Assembly: GCA_944392765.1 (NCBI GenBank)
Contig: CALXXU010000001.1
Location: 39,003-103,002 of the forward strand
DNA from: an uncultured Anaerobiospirillum sp.
GTDB lineage: Bacteria > Pseudomonadota > Gammaproteobacteria > Enterobacterales > Succinivibrionaceae
DNA length: 64,000 bases
Direction: 5' to 3'
The notes under the pieces are model-generated. The model did not search any database. It was not told where the DNA came from and saw only the letters and a list, made by a program, of their open reading frames with translations. Positions within the stretch are counted from its first letter, which is position 1. Every line of letters starts with the position of its first letter. A program made the translations under genes and the position numbers. Below are positions 1 to 8,340 of this stretch, piece by piece.

Positions 1-75
1 GTCACTGAAGTCAAGGATGCTCCAGCCCAAGAGGGTGGCGCTGACGCGCAAGTTGATGCCGCCACTGGCGCTTAA
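1..75 (+). CDS. C-terminal end of a gene cut by the window edge, probably the RND periplasmic adaptor
   Basis: Frame 1 is open from the first base to a TAA at 73-75 and gives 24 residues ending in an Ala/Gly/Asp-rich tail (AQEGGADAQVDAATGA). The tail itself carries no family motif. The call as an AcrA-type membrane-fusion protein rests only on position: adaptor genes normally lie directly upstream of the AcrB-type pump gene on the same strand, as here. Any other gene is possible. Confidence 0.4.
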   Translation, partial: VTEVKDAPAQEGGADAQVDAATGA

Positions 76-180
76 GCACCCGCTTAAGCCCGCTCACTTG
101 AGCCGGTGCAACGCGCTTAAGCAGGTGTGCTTAAGCCTGTGTGCTTAAGTTCATGCCAACGCGCTCAAGCCAGCACAGTT
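76..180. repeat. Cluster of GCTTAAG-type short repeats between adaptor and pump genes
   Basis: The heptamer GCTTAAG occurs about five times between the upstream stop codon and position 150, with degenerate relatives (GCTCAAG, ACTTGAG). The core CTTAAG is palindromic. No terminator or promoter is evident, so the two flanking genes are probably co-transcribed. Confidence 0.6.
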
Positions 181-234
181 GCACTTAACTCCTTACTTCA
201 CCAATGAAAAGCCCCACATGGGGATGAGTAATTT

Positions 235-3200
235 ATGTCACGCTTCTTTATCAATCGCCCGATCTTTGCGTGGGTTATCGCGATTGTCATCATGCTGGCA
301 GGCTTGGTCTCCGTCTTTACCTTGCCTGTGTCGCAGTACCCGACGATCGCGCCTCCTGCCGTATCGATTCGTGCTTCCTACCCAGGTGCTGACGCATCGA
401 CGGTAGAACGCTCCGTGACCCAGATCATTGAGCAAAATATGACAGGTCTGGATGGCTACATGTATATGTCAGCCGACTCGGACTCCTACGGTAACTCCTC
501 GATCACTATTACCTTCGAGCCAGGTACCAATGCTGATATTGCTCAGGTTCAGGTTCAAAACAAGCTGCAACAAACGCAGTCTCAGTTACCAACCGTAGTA
601 CAGCAAAACGGTGTTAACGTTTCCAAGTCGACTGACGCGTTCTTGATGGTGGTAGGCTTAGTTGCCAATGACGGCCTGCACACCAACACCGACTTGTCCG
701 ACTATATCTACGCTAACATCAACGAGCCATTAGCTCGTGTTGCTGGTGTCGGTGACTTGATGGTGTTCGGTTCTGAGTACGCGATGCGTATTTGGTTAGA
801 CCCAGAAAAGCTCACTAACTACGCCATTTCGGTGGCTGAAGTTACCGCTGCGATCACGGCCCAAAATGCTCAGGTTACCTACGGTTCCTTAGGTGGTACC
901 CCAGCCGTTGAAGGTCAGCAATACGCTTACACCATCACCGGTCAAAAGCGCTTAGAGAATGTCGAGCAATTTGAAAACATTCTCCTGCGCGTGAACACTG
1001 ATGGTACTAAGGTTCGTTTAGCTGACGTCGCCCGCTTGGAGCTTGGTTCTGAAAGCTATCAGATCTCCGCTACCGAAAACGGCCAACCTTCGTCAGGTCT
1101 GGCCATTCGCTTAGCATCTGGTGCTAACGCTCTGGATACCGCCGAGCGTGTTAAGGCTCTGATGAGCAACTTAGAGCAGTACTTCCCTGAGTGGATTACC
1201 CTCTCCTACCCATACGACACCACTGACTTCATTAAGGTCTCCATTAACGAGGTATTCCACACCTTAATCGAAGCTATCATCCTGGTAGTTTTGATTATGT
1301 ACCTCTTCTTGCAGAACTTCCGCGCTACCTTGATCCCTTCGATCACGGTGCCAGTTGTGCTCTTGGGTACCTTTGCCATTATGTCGGTCTTGGGCTTCTC
1401 GATTAATACCCTGACCATGTTCGGCATGGTGCTCGCGATCGGTCTGTTAGTTGACGACGCGATCGTGGTGGTCGAGAACGTCGAACGTATTATGGAAGAG
1501 GAGCAGCTCCCGCCACGCCACGCCACGATCAAGTCAATGGATCAGATTACCGGTGCTCTTATCGGTATTGCGCTGGTGCTTTCGGCGGTATTCATCCCAA
1601 TGGCCTTCTTCGGTGGTTCGACCGGTGTTATTTACCGCCAATTCTCGATTACTATCGTTTCGGCGATGGTGCTCTCGGTTTTGGTTGCGTTGATCTTAAC
1701 CCCGGCCCTGTGCGCCACTATGCTCCAATCTATTGAGGAGCGTCAGGCCAAGCCAAAGAATAAGCTGTTAGCAGCCTTATTTGGTTTCTGGGAAAAGCTC
1801 ATGACTCCATTGAACAAGTTCTTTGCACTGTTCAACCGTGGCTTTGAAGGCTTCTCCCACAGCTACCAGCGTCACGTAGGCAAGGTCGTTCACCAGTTAA
1901 AGCGCCAAATCTTCGCCTATATCGTCATCTGCGTAGCTTTAGGCTTCTGCTTCGTGCGCATTCCTTCGGCCTTCTTACCAAACGAAGACCAAGGTGTGCT
2001 CATGGCGATGATCAACCTGCCATCAGGTGCGACCGTAGAGAAGACCACCGCTGCTGTAAACAAGGTATCCGATTACTTCTTCACGAATGAAAGTGAGAAT
2101 ATCGCGTCGGTTATGGCGATCACCGGCTTCTCCTTCTCCGGTGCCGGTCAAAACGCAGGTATGGCCTTCTTAAAGCTCAAGGATTGGTCGCTGCGTCAAC
2201 GCTCCGATCAGCATGCTGATGCGATTGTTAACCGCGCTTACATGCCACTGTTAGGCATCCGCGATGGCTTAGCCTTCGCCTTCAACCTGCCAGCTATTCC
2301 TGAGTTAGGTATTGCCTCGGGCTTCGATCTGTACCTGCAAGACAATGGTGGTGCCGGTCACGCCGCCTTAACCCAGGTGCGTCAAGACTATCTGTACGCC
2401 GCCCAGCAATCGCCACTGTTGATGCAGGTTCGTGCCAACGGTCAAGAAGATCAGCCACAGTTCAAGCTCTCGATCGACTACGAAAAGGCCTTGGCCTTAG
2501 GTCTTAATGTTTCTGACATTAATAACACCTTGTCGGTTGCTTGGGGTTCGGCTTACGTCGATAACTTCATGGAGCGCAGCCGCGTTAAGAAGGTTTACGT
2601 CCAAGCTGAAGCCGACGCTCGTATGACCGAGCTTGACCTCAACAAGTGGTACGTCCGCAATGCCTCAGGCCAGATGGTGCCATGCTCGGCCTTCATCACC
2701 ACCTCGTGGGATTACGGTTCGCCACGTCTGGAGCGCTTCAACGGTGTCGGTGCGATGAACATTCAAGGCGCACCTGCCCCAGGCGTCTCCACTGGTGAGG
2801 CGATGTTAGAGATGGAGCGCATTGCCGCTGAAGTCTTGCCTGCAGGCTTTGGTATTTCCTGGACCGGCGTTTCCTTCCAAGAGCGTCTGTCGGGTACCCA
2901 AGCCCCACTGCTGTACTCGGTATCGCTCTTGATCGTGTTCTTATCGCTGGCAGCTCTGTACGAATCGTGGTCGATTCCATTTGCGGTTATGCTGGTGGTA
3001 CCTCTGGGCATTATCGGTGCGGTCTTAGCTGCACTTCTTACTCAGTACGTACCAGTACAGACGGTCTTGAGTAACGACGTGTACTTCCAGGTCGGTCTGC
3101 TCACAACAGTGGGACTATCGGCCAAGAACGCGATCTTGATCGTAGAGTTCGCCAAGGAACTGTACGACAAGGGTTCGCGTCTGACTGACGCGGTCACGGA

Positions 3201-3522
3201 GGCAGCGCGTATTCGTCTGCGTCCTATTATCATGACCTCGGCTGCGTTCATCTTAGGTGTGCTGCCACTGGCTATGTCCTCGGGCGCTGGTGCTGCCGGT
3301 CGTAACGAAATTGGTATCTGCGTTATCGGCGGAATGATTTCGGCGACGGTGCTGGCGATCTTCTTCGTCCCAGTCTTCTTCGTCTTGGTTATGAGATACT
3401 TCACCAAGTACATCCCAGCTGACCAAAAGAAGAAGATGGCAGAAGCCGAGGAAGCCCGCATCTTAGCGCGCCAACAGCGTGCTTTAGAGGAAGCAGCCCG
3501 CAAGACGCCTCCAGTTAAATAA
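235..3522 (+). CDS. AcrB-type RND multidrug efflux transporter, inner-membrane subunit
   Basis: This is a proton-driven tripartite-pump transporter of the HAE1 family, expected to work as an inner-membrane trimer with the adaptor encoded upstream and an outer-membrane channel. The 1095-aa protein starts with the typical [13 protein letters not shown] helix. TM4 carries the proton-relay pair Asp407-Asp408 in [15 protein letters not shown], at the same residue numbers as E. coli AcrB. TM10 has Lys964 in [13 protein letters not shown], equivalent to AcrB Lys940, followed by RLRPIIMTS with the relay Arg. It is about 45 aa longer than E. coli AcrB, with extra residues in the cytoplasmic loop near residues 500-540 and a charged C-terminal tail. 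The family is certain; the exact substrate range and orthology to AcrB are not. Confidence 0.95.
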   Translation: MSRFFINRPIFAWVIAIVIMLAGLVSVFTLPVSQYPTIAPPAVSIRASYPGADASTVERSVTQIIEQNMTGLDGYMYMSADSDSYGNSSITITFEPGTNADIAQVQVQNKLQQTQSQLPTVVQQNGVNVSKSTDAFLMVVGLVANDGLHTNTDLSDYIYANINEPLARVAGVGDLMVFGSEYAMRIWLDPEKLTNYAISVAEVTAAITAQNAQVTYGSLGGTPAVEGQQYAYTITGQKRLENVEQFENILLRVNTDGTKVRLADVARLELGSESYQISATENGQPSSGLAIRLASGANALDTAERVKALMSNLEQYFPEWITLSYPYDTTDFIKVSINEVFHTLIEAIILVVLIMYLFLQNFRATLIPSITVPVVLLGTFAIMSVLGFSINTLTMFGMVLAIGLLVDDAIVVVENVERIMEEEQLPPRHATIKSMDQITGALIGIALVLSAVFIPMAFFGGSTGVIYRQFSITIVSAMVLSVLVALILTPALCATMLQSIEERQAKPKNKLLAALFGFWEKLMTPLNKFFALFNRGFEGFSHSYQRHVGKVVHQLKRQIFAYIVICVALGFCFVRIPSAFLPNEDQGVLMAMINLPSGATVEKTTAAVNKVSDYFFTNESENIASVMAITGFSFSGAGQNAGMAFLKLKDWSLRQRSDQHADAIVNRAYMPLLGIRDGLAFAFNLPAIPELGIASGFDLYLQDNGGAGHAALTQVRQDYLYAAQQSPLLMQVRANGQEDQPQFKLSIDYEKALALGLNVSDINNTLSVAWGSAYVDNFMERSRVKKVYVQAEADARMTELDLNKWYVRNASGQMVPCSAFITTSWDYGSPRLERFNGVGAMNIQGAPAPGVSTGEAMLEMERIAAEVLPAGFGISWTGVSFQERLSGTQAPLLYSVSLLIVFLSLAALYESWSIPFAVMLVVPLGIIGAVLAALLTQYVPVQTVLSNDVYFQVGLLTTVGLSAKNAILIVEFAKELYDKGSRLTDAVTEAARIRLRPIIMTSAAFILGVLPLAMSSGAGAAGRNEIGICVIGGMISATVLAIFFVPVFFVLVMRYFTKYIPADQKKKMAEAEEARILARQQRALEEAARKTPPVK

Positions 3523-3547
3523 AGACCCCAAATGAGATCTGAGTGAA

Positions 3548-3576
3548 TTAACAAAACGCTCAGCTCTCATTAAAAT
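3548..3576 (+). promoter_or_regulatory. Sigma70-type promoter for the small RNA unit downstream of acrB
   Basis: TTAACA (3548-3553) and TAAAAT (3571-3576) are separated by exactly 17 bp. They lie only 25 bp after the acrB stop codon and point into a non-coding segment that ends in an intrinsic terminator at 3763-3787. Predicted transcript start is near 3583. Confidence 0.5.
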
Positions 3577-3582
3577 AGACAG

Positions 3583-3787
3583 TATCTGGCGTAGCCTTCA
3601 GGCGCGGCAGGTGCTGTCGGCCACCGGCTCTGAGTCTATCGGCAAGCAGGCTTACGAGCAGCCCTCGCGGGTGGTGGCACCAGCCTCTTGGTTCAGCCAA
3701 AAAACCAAGGTGCTGTTCCTTAAGGGCCATCCCTTAAGGCGACATACCAAAAATCCTTTCAAAAGCGCAGCGCAGCTGCGCTTTTTT
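3583..3787 (+). ncRNA. Putative small RNA of about 205 nt with its own promoter and terminator
   Basis: A consensus-like promoter precedes this segment and an intrinsic terminator closes it, with no plausible coding frame that starts at a ribosome-binding site. Foldable elements seen directly: GTCTAT (3634-3639) can pair with ATAGAC (3575-3580) if the transcript starts slightly earlier; CTTGGTT (3687-3693) pairs with AACCAAG (3703-3709); CCTTAAGGG (3718-3726) pairs perfectly with CCCTTAAGG (3731-3739) across a 4-nt loop; then the terminator hairpin. The size resembles 6S RNA, but 5' and 3' ends do not pair and no 6S-like central bubble is apparent. No tmRNA, SRP or RNase P signature is present. 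Alternatively it is just a long 3' end for the pump transcript. Confidence 0.45.
3763..3787 (+). terminator. Intrinsic terminator
   Basis: AAGCGCAG (3763-3770) pairs with CTGCGCTT (3776-3783) across the loop CGCAG, followed by TTTTTT. It ends the transcript from the pump gene and/or the small RNA promoter at 3548. Confidence 0.75.
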
Positions 3788-3953
3788 ATTGCTCGCCGCC
3801 CAAACCTTGATCTCGAACATAAAGTTCAACCCGCCCTATCCCACCTCCCCAATAACGTGCTACAAGAAGCAAGCAACTTCATTATCGTGAAGAGCAAAAC
3901 TAGACATCACAATTGTTGTTTAATTACGAAAAAATGGAACTGCGTTTTTGTCT

Positions 3954-4595
3954 GTATAGTGGCGACACTATACTGGTAAGGCAGTGATGGCGATAGTGAT
4001 ATCGTTATCACTTGCAACCCAAATGATGCGGTTGGGGTTTAAATTATTGTACTGCCTTTAGGCTGGACGATAATTTAAAATTTTGTGTCATGTAGTATTG
4101 TTTTTCATTCTCTCTTTGAAGTTGCTTTGGTAGCTTCCTTTTGCCTCGGTAAGGGGGAGTGATGGCTTGCAAAGTTATCGCTTCCGTGTGCTGGTAACAG
4201 TACTTACAGCCTGACATACAATAGAGCAATATCTATTGTATGGTATAAAACTATTGGGACCTAATAGGGTTGACACTTATGTGGTACAAAGAGAGAGATG
4301 ACTGACCCTAGTGCATGTGCTTGCATTAGTTTACTTATGACACAAAATCTGTAGAGCAATCTATAGACTCAGCTGATAAGTTTGGATTATGTTGCAGCGT
4401 TCCTCGGGGAATGAGCGCCTCCTTAAGTTGTGATAAAGGAAACCTAAACAACTTATGGGGAATCCGACTATCACTTTTGTGATAGTGGTTCCAAGATGTC
4501 TCATATGGCTAAAGGCAAAGCACGGAACGACTACTACTATAAGGTCGAACCGCCTCATATGAGACACCAAAATGTTGCAAAATTTAATTTGTAAC
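3954..4595 (+). ncRNA. Large ornate structured RNA candidate (about 640 nt), unclassified
   Basis: A more AT-rich stretch with no credible gene, packed with helices. Seen: 8-bp stem 3954-3961/3966-3973 closed by a GCGA tetraloop; 8-bp AAGGCAGT 3978-3985 with ACTGCCTT 4051-4058, the latter lying in the loop of the 10-bp helix 4041-4050/4067-4076, which makes a pseudoknot; 3995-4001/4006-4012; long-range 12-bp ATTTTGTGTCAT 4080-4091 with 4337-4348, enclosing a domain with 4118-4125/4130-4137, 10-bp 4215-4224/4233-4242 and 4310-4315/4322-4327; then 4424-4431/4448-4455, 8-bp 4467-4474/4479-4486 inside 4459-4464/4487-4492, 11-bp 4497-4507/4556-4566, and 4574-4581/4588-4595. The density of perfect stems, a GNRA loop and a pseudoknot recall large ornate bacterial RNAs (GOLLD, ROOL, OLE), but I cannot assign it to any of them. 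Strand is assumed from the GCGA loop and flanking genes. Confidence 0.55.
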
Positions 4596-4854
4596 AGCTC
4601 CCGCAGGCCGCGTTGTCATCTCGGGACGGCTTGCCAAAGTCGTTTAGCTAGTAGCTTCAGGTGAGGGGTGAGGCTATAGAAATGGCATGCTGATAAGCTT
4701 TGTCATGTCTTTGGGCACCGACCATGCATTGCGTTATGCTATTTGACTTGAAGCCTAGATTAGCGCCAACCGCCTCATGGCCCGCAGCGGAGCGTGCCCA
4801 GAATCTAGCTTCAAGCAGCGCTTTTGGTCGATAGGGCCTTAGGAGATAAGCCGT
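4596..4854 (+). promoter_or_regulatory. Structured leader of the 406-aa orphan gene
   Basis: Between the ornate RNA candidate and the next start codon there is no terminator, so the RNA may run on into this gene. A 14-bp stem with one bulged C is formed by 4747-4761 and 4802-4815 (CTTGAAG/CTTCAAG plus CTAGATT/AATCTAG), enclosing a GC-rich loop. The ribosome-binding site AGGAG lies at about 4842, nine to ten bases before the ATG. Confidence 0.4.
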
Positions 4855-6075
4855 ATGGCAAGCTTTAACGTCAATGAGTCTCTTTTTGTCCTAGACCTCG
4901 ATGACACCTCCCCAAGCATCCTGCCCGTAGGCGAGATGCTGCCTGATGGCATCACCATCGAAGTCGATCGCGACCGTGGTGAAAACTACGCCTTCTATGT
5001 CAGCGCTGATGGCAAATACGATATCTTAGCCGCCCGCCCTGAGCTGGCTGAACGCTGGGTCCAAGAAGGCTACCTCGAAAAGCGCATGCTGCAAATTCAC
5101 TGCGATGACTCCGGCGAAATCGACTGCTATCTCTTAATTAGCCCTTGTGCCCACGTCTTAATGCGCCTGACTGATGTGCGCGTCTATCAAAGCCCGTACT
5201 ACGCTCACGTCGTTGCCACTTGTATGTGGAATACCCGCCACCACGACCCATTTATCAATATGCGTGATGGCATCCTGTGCGAGCTCTACGGCGTGGTCCT
5301 GCCTACCTACACCAAGACCCCAAAGATCGCCGATGCCGCCCTCTTTAACAATGTCTTACGCGGGCAATACGATCCTGAGGATATTCGCCGCGATGAAGAC
5401 TTTGAGCCAGGCCGCGCCGGCTTAAATGGCATGACCTTCAATGAGCTGATGACCTTACATGGTATGGAGTGCGACATGATCACTCCTTACTTCCAGGTCG
5501 GAGAGCCCGTCGATGACTTCGTCCAGCTTGACCCTAAGGCCATTATCACCGGCCCATTAGTCTTAAAGGCCCAATACCAAGTCTTTGCCACTAACTCCGA
5601 TGTCGTGCTGCTTGCTATGTCCCAAGCTTGGGCCGAGGAGTTAATTGCGCGTAATTACATTACTGCGATGGACTTAAAGGCGGTATATGTCGGCCGTGAG
5701 CAATTACGCATTATTGCCCTGTCGCGCCGCTGTGCGGTTGAAAGCTTAGGCCACCGCCACTTTGGCATTGCCGCTCCTGATGCTTACGCTCTGGCGGTAA
5801 ATCTGCGCCGTGCCGTAGCTCAGCATCCAGAGAATGATCTCGAGCACGCTCTGTACTTACAAGAGTACGGCTTAGTCCTGCCAACCCGCTTTGATGTCTT
5901 TGGCGCCGACGGCTCGATCAATCTGCCAGAGGGTCAGATCGTCAACCAGTCAAGTGCTTTGGCCCAGGCTGATGCCATCATTTCCGATGCGGTGCTCCAC
6001 GGTCCTTTTGCCCAAGGCCCATTCTTGGATGAAGTATTAATTGCCTGCCGCGCGATCGTGGCCTCAGCGCAATAG
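4855..6075 (+). CDS. Conserved-looking hypothetical protein, 406 aa
   Basis: I do not recognise this protein. It is acidic, soluble in appearance, without signal peptide or membrane helices, and has a normal globular composition rather than low complexity. There are several Cys and His residues but no clear zinc-binding spacing. The start is supported by AGGAG about ten bases upstream. Codon use matches the neighbouring housekeeping genes, so it is not an obvious recent import. It is preceded by about 1.3 kb of mostly non-coding, heavily folded sequence and followed, about 100 bp on, by flavodoxin, with no terminator visible between the two. Function unknown. Confidence 0.8.
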   Translation: MASFNVNESLFVLDLDDTSPSILPVGEMLPDGITIEVDRDRGENYAFYVSADGKYDILAARPELAERWVQEGYLEKRMLQIHCDDSGEIDCYLLISPCAHVLMRLTDVRVYQSPYYAHVVATCMWNTRHHDPFINMRDGILCELYGVVLPTYTKTPKIADAALFNNVLRGQYDPEDIRRDEDFEPGRAGLNGMTFNELMTLHGMECDMITPYFQVGEPVDDFVQLDPKAIITGPLVLKAQYQVFATNSDVVLLAMSQAWAEELIARNYITAMDLKAVYVGREQLRIIALSRRCAVESLGHRHFGIAAPDAYALAVNLRRAVAQHPENDLEHALYLQEYGLVLPTRFDVFGADGSINLPEGQIVNQSSALAQADAIISDAVLHGPFAQGPFLDEVLIACRAIVASAQ

Positions 6076-6179
6076 CGGGGCTCCCCTTTTGATCCACGGC
6101 GCTGATATGCTATCTTTAGCATTGAGCTAGCAAAGTTTGTTCTCTGGCGCATGCGCGCTCTTCAGAATAGGTTTTGGTT

Positions 6180-6692
6180 ATGAAGCAAATTGGTTTATTT
6201 TACGGCACCTACACTGGAACCACGGGCAATATTGCCAAGCGCATTGCCAAAGAGCTCGGTGAAGACAAGGTCGCAGTCCACAATATCTGCTGTGAAGGCG
6301 ATAAGATGGCAGATTACCCTCTGCTTATCATCGGCACTTCCACTTGGAGCGTCGGCGCGCTGCAAGAAGACTGGAATAATTTCATGCCTAAGCTCGAGAA
6401 CATGAACTTTGAGGGCAAGATCGTAGCGCTCTTTGGTACCGGCGACCAAGTCAACTACCCTGACACCTTCTTAGATGGCATGGGTATGCTCTATGAGACC
6501 TTCCAATTTCGCGGCGCTAAGTTCGTAGGCTTCTGGCCGACCAAGGGCTATGACTTCACTAGCCCGCTGCCGCTCTATAACCACGATAACTTCGTCGGCC
6601 TGGCTTTAGACGAGGACAATCAGCCCGAGCTGACCGATCAACGCATTAAGGAATGGTGCGCCTTAATTCGCCCTGCTTTCGGTTTGGAATAA
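6180..6692 (+). CDS. fldA: Long-chain flavodoxin
   Basis: Flavodoxin is a small FMN-bound electron carrier in the cytoplasm that supplies low-potential electrons to radical-SAM enzymes and reductases. The 170-aa protein begins MKQIGLFYGTYTGTTGNIAK; the phosphate-binding loop TYTGTTGN (residues 10-17) is characteristic. GTSTWSVGALQEDW follows as the 50s loop with the FMN-stacking Trp, and GTGDQVNYPDTFLDG carries the second stacking aromatic region with the insertion that defines the long-chain class. I chose ATG 6180 rather than the in-frame TTG two codons earlier, because the family starts directly at this strand. No strong ribosome-binding site is visible. Confidence 0.92.
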   Translation: MKQIGLFYGTYTGTTGNIAKRIAKELGEDKVAVHNICCEGDKMADYPLLIIGTSTWSVGALQEDWNNFMPKLENMNFEGKIVALFGTGDQVNYPDTFLDGMGMLYETFQFRGAKFVGFWPTKGYDFTSPLPLYNHDNFVGLALDEDNQPELTDQRIKEWCALIRPAFGLE

Positions 6693-6756
6693 AGCAAGTG
6701 CATTGAGCGCCTATTTTGCGCTCTGACCTCCTTTTTGGGGTTAAAGTAAAACTCAC

Positions 6757-6806
6757 AGGCCCCTGAGTGGTAACCGCAGCTGCGGTTAGCGCTCAGGGGC
6801 CTTTGC
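6757..6806 (+). terminator. Strong hairpin after flavodoxin, probable terminator
   Basis: AGGCCCCTGAG (6757-6767) pairs with CTCAGGGGCCT (6792-6802), and the loop holds a second perfect palindrome TAACCGCAGCTGCGGTTA. The following sequence TTGCTTTGG is only modestly T-rich. Confidence 0.6.
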
Positions 6807-6848
6807 TTTGGCCGCAATCTGTACTTTAGCCCAACTAAGGAGGAGCTT

Positions 6849-7727
6849 ATGCCTATTCCCCTGCGCTTACGTGGAGTGCTCCTGAGGCACACTCTCGCCG
6901 TCGGCATTCTGCCTAATACCCAGCACTGCATGGTGCTGCATCTGAGAAGCTGCAACGACGGTTGCGTTCCTGCTGACTTGCGCCACCAGGCCGGTATTCT
7001 GCCGCCGCTCTCCCCTGATCCTTCCGACTTAAGCACGATCTTAGAGCAAATGCCACTCAATTCGGCACTGCGCCGGGAGCTTATGCGGGCTCAGCACCAC
7101 GAGGACACCTTCCAGTGGTGTGGTGAAATGCGCCTGGTGTTCTTGGTGACTCCGCGCACCGAAGCCCCGTTAGAGCGTTTTCTCAATCGGCATTTCTGCG
7201 ATCACGTAGTGGTGATCGATGGTTTTGCCATCGAGCACAACGTCGATTATTCCCTGGTGGTTCGTCAACCAGTAACTTGGGGCCGGAGCACAAAGAAGTG
7301 GAACTTCGATGACCTCGAGCAATGTATTTACCGAGATCGTCATGGCTTAGCGGTGCTGGTCCGCGCTATTGCGCTCTCGCCTTTAGATGCGCAGTTTAGT
7401 CCCGATCAACCCTACCTCTTCTTTACCGCCAGCGACTGCCGCGTGCACAATGTCCCCAAGACCACTTTCCCGGCCGCCGCAGCTAACACTGCCTCTACCG
7501 CTGCTGATGGGGCCGCACCGGTAGCTTTCCAAAATATGTTGCTGGGTCTGAACCGGCCCGCTTACGACCTCCGTTTAGCAGGCCTCAGTTTAGTAGGCCT
7601 CAGTTTAGCTGACCTCAGCCTAGCTGATCTCAGCCTATCTGCTCTCAGCGCCTCCGCTCTCAGCCTAGGCAAACTGAGCGGTGATAGCACTGAGCGTCAG
7701 GACCACGCTATCATCACCGGGTGCTAA
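6849..7727 (+). CDS. Hypothetical protein with a pentapeptide-like repeat tail, 292 aa
   Basis: I do not recognise the main part (residues 1-230), a soluble Leu/His/Arg-rich domain without signal peptide. Residues about 238-280 consist of five-residue repeats of the type LSLAD/LSLSA/LSLGK, which match the A(D/N)Lxx pattern of pentapeptide-repeat proteins; about eight units are present, too few for a full right-handed beta-helix of the Qnr type. At DNA level they come from a 15-bp tandem repeat between about 7575 and 7680. The start is well supported by AAGGAGGAG eight bases upstream. The repeat tail may be simple in-frame array expansion, a habit seen in several proteins of this window. Confidence 0.7.
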   Translation: MPIPLRLRGVLLRHTLAVGILPNTQHCMVLHLRSCNDGCVPADLRHQAGILPPLSPDPSDLSTILEQMPLNSALRRELMRAQHHEDTFQWCGEMRLVFLVTPRTEAPLERFLNRHFCDHVVVIDGFAIEHNVDYSLVVRQPVTWGRSTKKWNFDDLEQCIYRDRHGLAVLVRAIALSPLDAQFSPDQPYLFFTASDCRVHNVPKTTFPAAAANTASTAADGAAPVAFQNMLLGLNRPAYDLRLAGLSLVGLSLADLSLADLSLSALSASALSLGKLSGDSTERQDHAIITGC

Positions 7728-7767
7728 TCAGCCTAACGCTGCTTACCCCGTCGGGTGCTAAATCATT

Positions 7768-7940
7768 CGACCTGTACGGTCGACTGCCACTTAGAAGCAA
7801 ACAGCCACAGATATCGTGCTTTCTGCCTGTTTATGGCTCTTATGATTACCACAAAGAGCTTAAGAGTGATTGCAGGTACAGCGCAAAGAGCCGTTTTAGG
7901 TGGTTGTTTACTTAAAGGTGGCACACGACCGTACAGGTCG
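7768..7940. mobile_element. 173-bp miniature inverted-repeat transposable element (MITE)
   Basis: The left end CGACCTGTACGGTCG (7768-7782) and right end CGACCGTACAGGTCG (7926-7940) are perfect 15-bp inverted repeats; with mismatches the similarity continues inward to about 39 bp (17 of the next 24 bases). Each end is itself palindromic. The element is flanked by identical 8-bp direct repeats AAATCATT (7760-7767 and 7941-7948), a target-site duplication. No transposase fits inside. A short frame beginning ATGGCTCTTATGATT at about 7832 resembles the start of a frame near 63979, beside a second copy of the terminus, so this may be an internally deleted insertion sequence. Confidence 0.8.
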
Positions 7941-7983
7941 AAATCATTACAGCACGCTCACACTTGAGCAGAGCTACCATCAA

Positions 7984-8025
7984 CCTCCAAGCAGGGCCTC
8001 ACCTGTGCTTGGAGGATTTTTTTTT
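7984..8025 (+). terminator. Intrinsic terminator facing the tRNA operon
   Basis: CCTCCAAGCA (7984-7993) pairs perfectly with TGCTTGGAGG (8006-8015), followed by A and nine T residues. It terminates rightward transcription from the 292-aa gene, beyond the MITE, before the convergent tRNA genes. Confidence 0.85.
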
Positions 8026-8052
8026 GAGCTATCATAGATACAACATATAGAT

Positions 8053-8076
8053 AAGAAAAAAGACGCAATTGCGTCT
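8053..8076 (-). terminator. Terminator of the tRNA-Arg/tRNA-Leu transcript
   Basis: On the minus strand the palindrome AGACGCAATTGCGTCT (8061-8076) is followed directly by a T run. It lies 30 bases past the 3' end of the Leu tRNA. Confidence 0.8.
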
Positions 8077-8105
8077 CTATTCTTTATCTCCATTAAAGGT
8101 CTTGC

Positions 8106-8190
8106 TGGTGCGAAGAATGGGACTCGAACCCACACACCTTGCGGCACTAACACCTGAAGCTAGCGCGTCTACCAATTCCGCCATCTTCGC
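8106..8190 (-). tRNA. tRNA-Leu (anticodon CAG)
   Basis: The minus strand gives an 85-nt class II tRNA with a 7-bp acceptor stem GCGAAGA/TCTTCGC, a D-arm with TTGGTAGA, the anticodon loop CTTCAGG with CAG, a variable arm built on GTGCCGCAAGGTGTG, the T-arm GGTTCGAGTCC, and an encoded CCA at 8106-8108. The first half is nearly identical to the E. coli Leu-CAG tRNA. Confidence 0.95.
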
Positions 8191-8202
8191 ACAGCCACCT
8201 AA

Positions 8203-8279
8203 TGGTGATCCCGATGAGAATCGAACTCATGACCGTCAGCTTCGGAAACTGATACTCTATCCAACTGAGCTACGGGATC
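8203..8279 (-). tRNA. tRNA-Arg (anticodon CCG)
   Basis: The minus strand gives a 77-nt tRNA with acceptor GATCCCG/CGGGATC, D-arm AGCTCAGTTGGATAGAG, anticodon stem TCAGT/GCTGA closing the loop TTCCGAA (anticodon CCG, reading CGG), T-arm ATGAGTTCGATTCTCAT and encoded CCA (8203-8205). It is the first gene of the two-tRNA transcript, 12 bases before tRNA-Leu. Confidence 0.95.
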
Positions 8280-8311
8280 ACAAGCTCATCTGAGCTCATC
8301 AAGCGGGACGC

Positions 8312-8340
8312 ATTATAGCAACGCACTTAGGGCTTGTGAA
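8312..8340 (-). promoter_or_regulatory. Promoter of the tRNA operon
   Basis: On the minus strand TTCACA (8335-8340) and a perfect TATAAT (8312-8317) have a 17-bp spacer, followed by the GC-rich discriminator GCGTCCCGC. A GC-rich discriminator is typical of stringently controlled stable-RNA promoters. Confidence 0.85.

Noticed and set aside
3611-3979. Open frame of 122 codons on the plus strand after the RND pump gene
   Set aside because: No ribosome-binding site, odd composition, and it runs across a perfect hairpin, an intrinsic terminator and the start of the ornate RNA.
3954-4595. Group II intron or its remnant
   Set aside because: No domain V-like hairpin with the AGC triad, no intron-encoded protein and no GUGYG-type 5' boundary.
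7721-7967. Two overlapping small frames (64 and 70 codons)
   Set aside because: They lie mostly within the MITE and its flanks and lack start signals; at best they preserve the first codons of a lost transposase.
8069-8293. Plus-strand frame of 74 codons
   Set aside because: It is the antisense of two tRNA genes.
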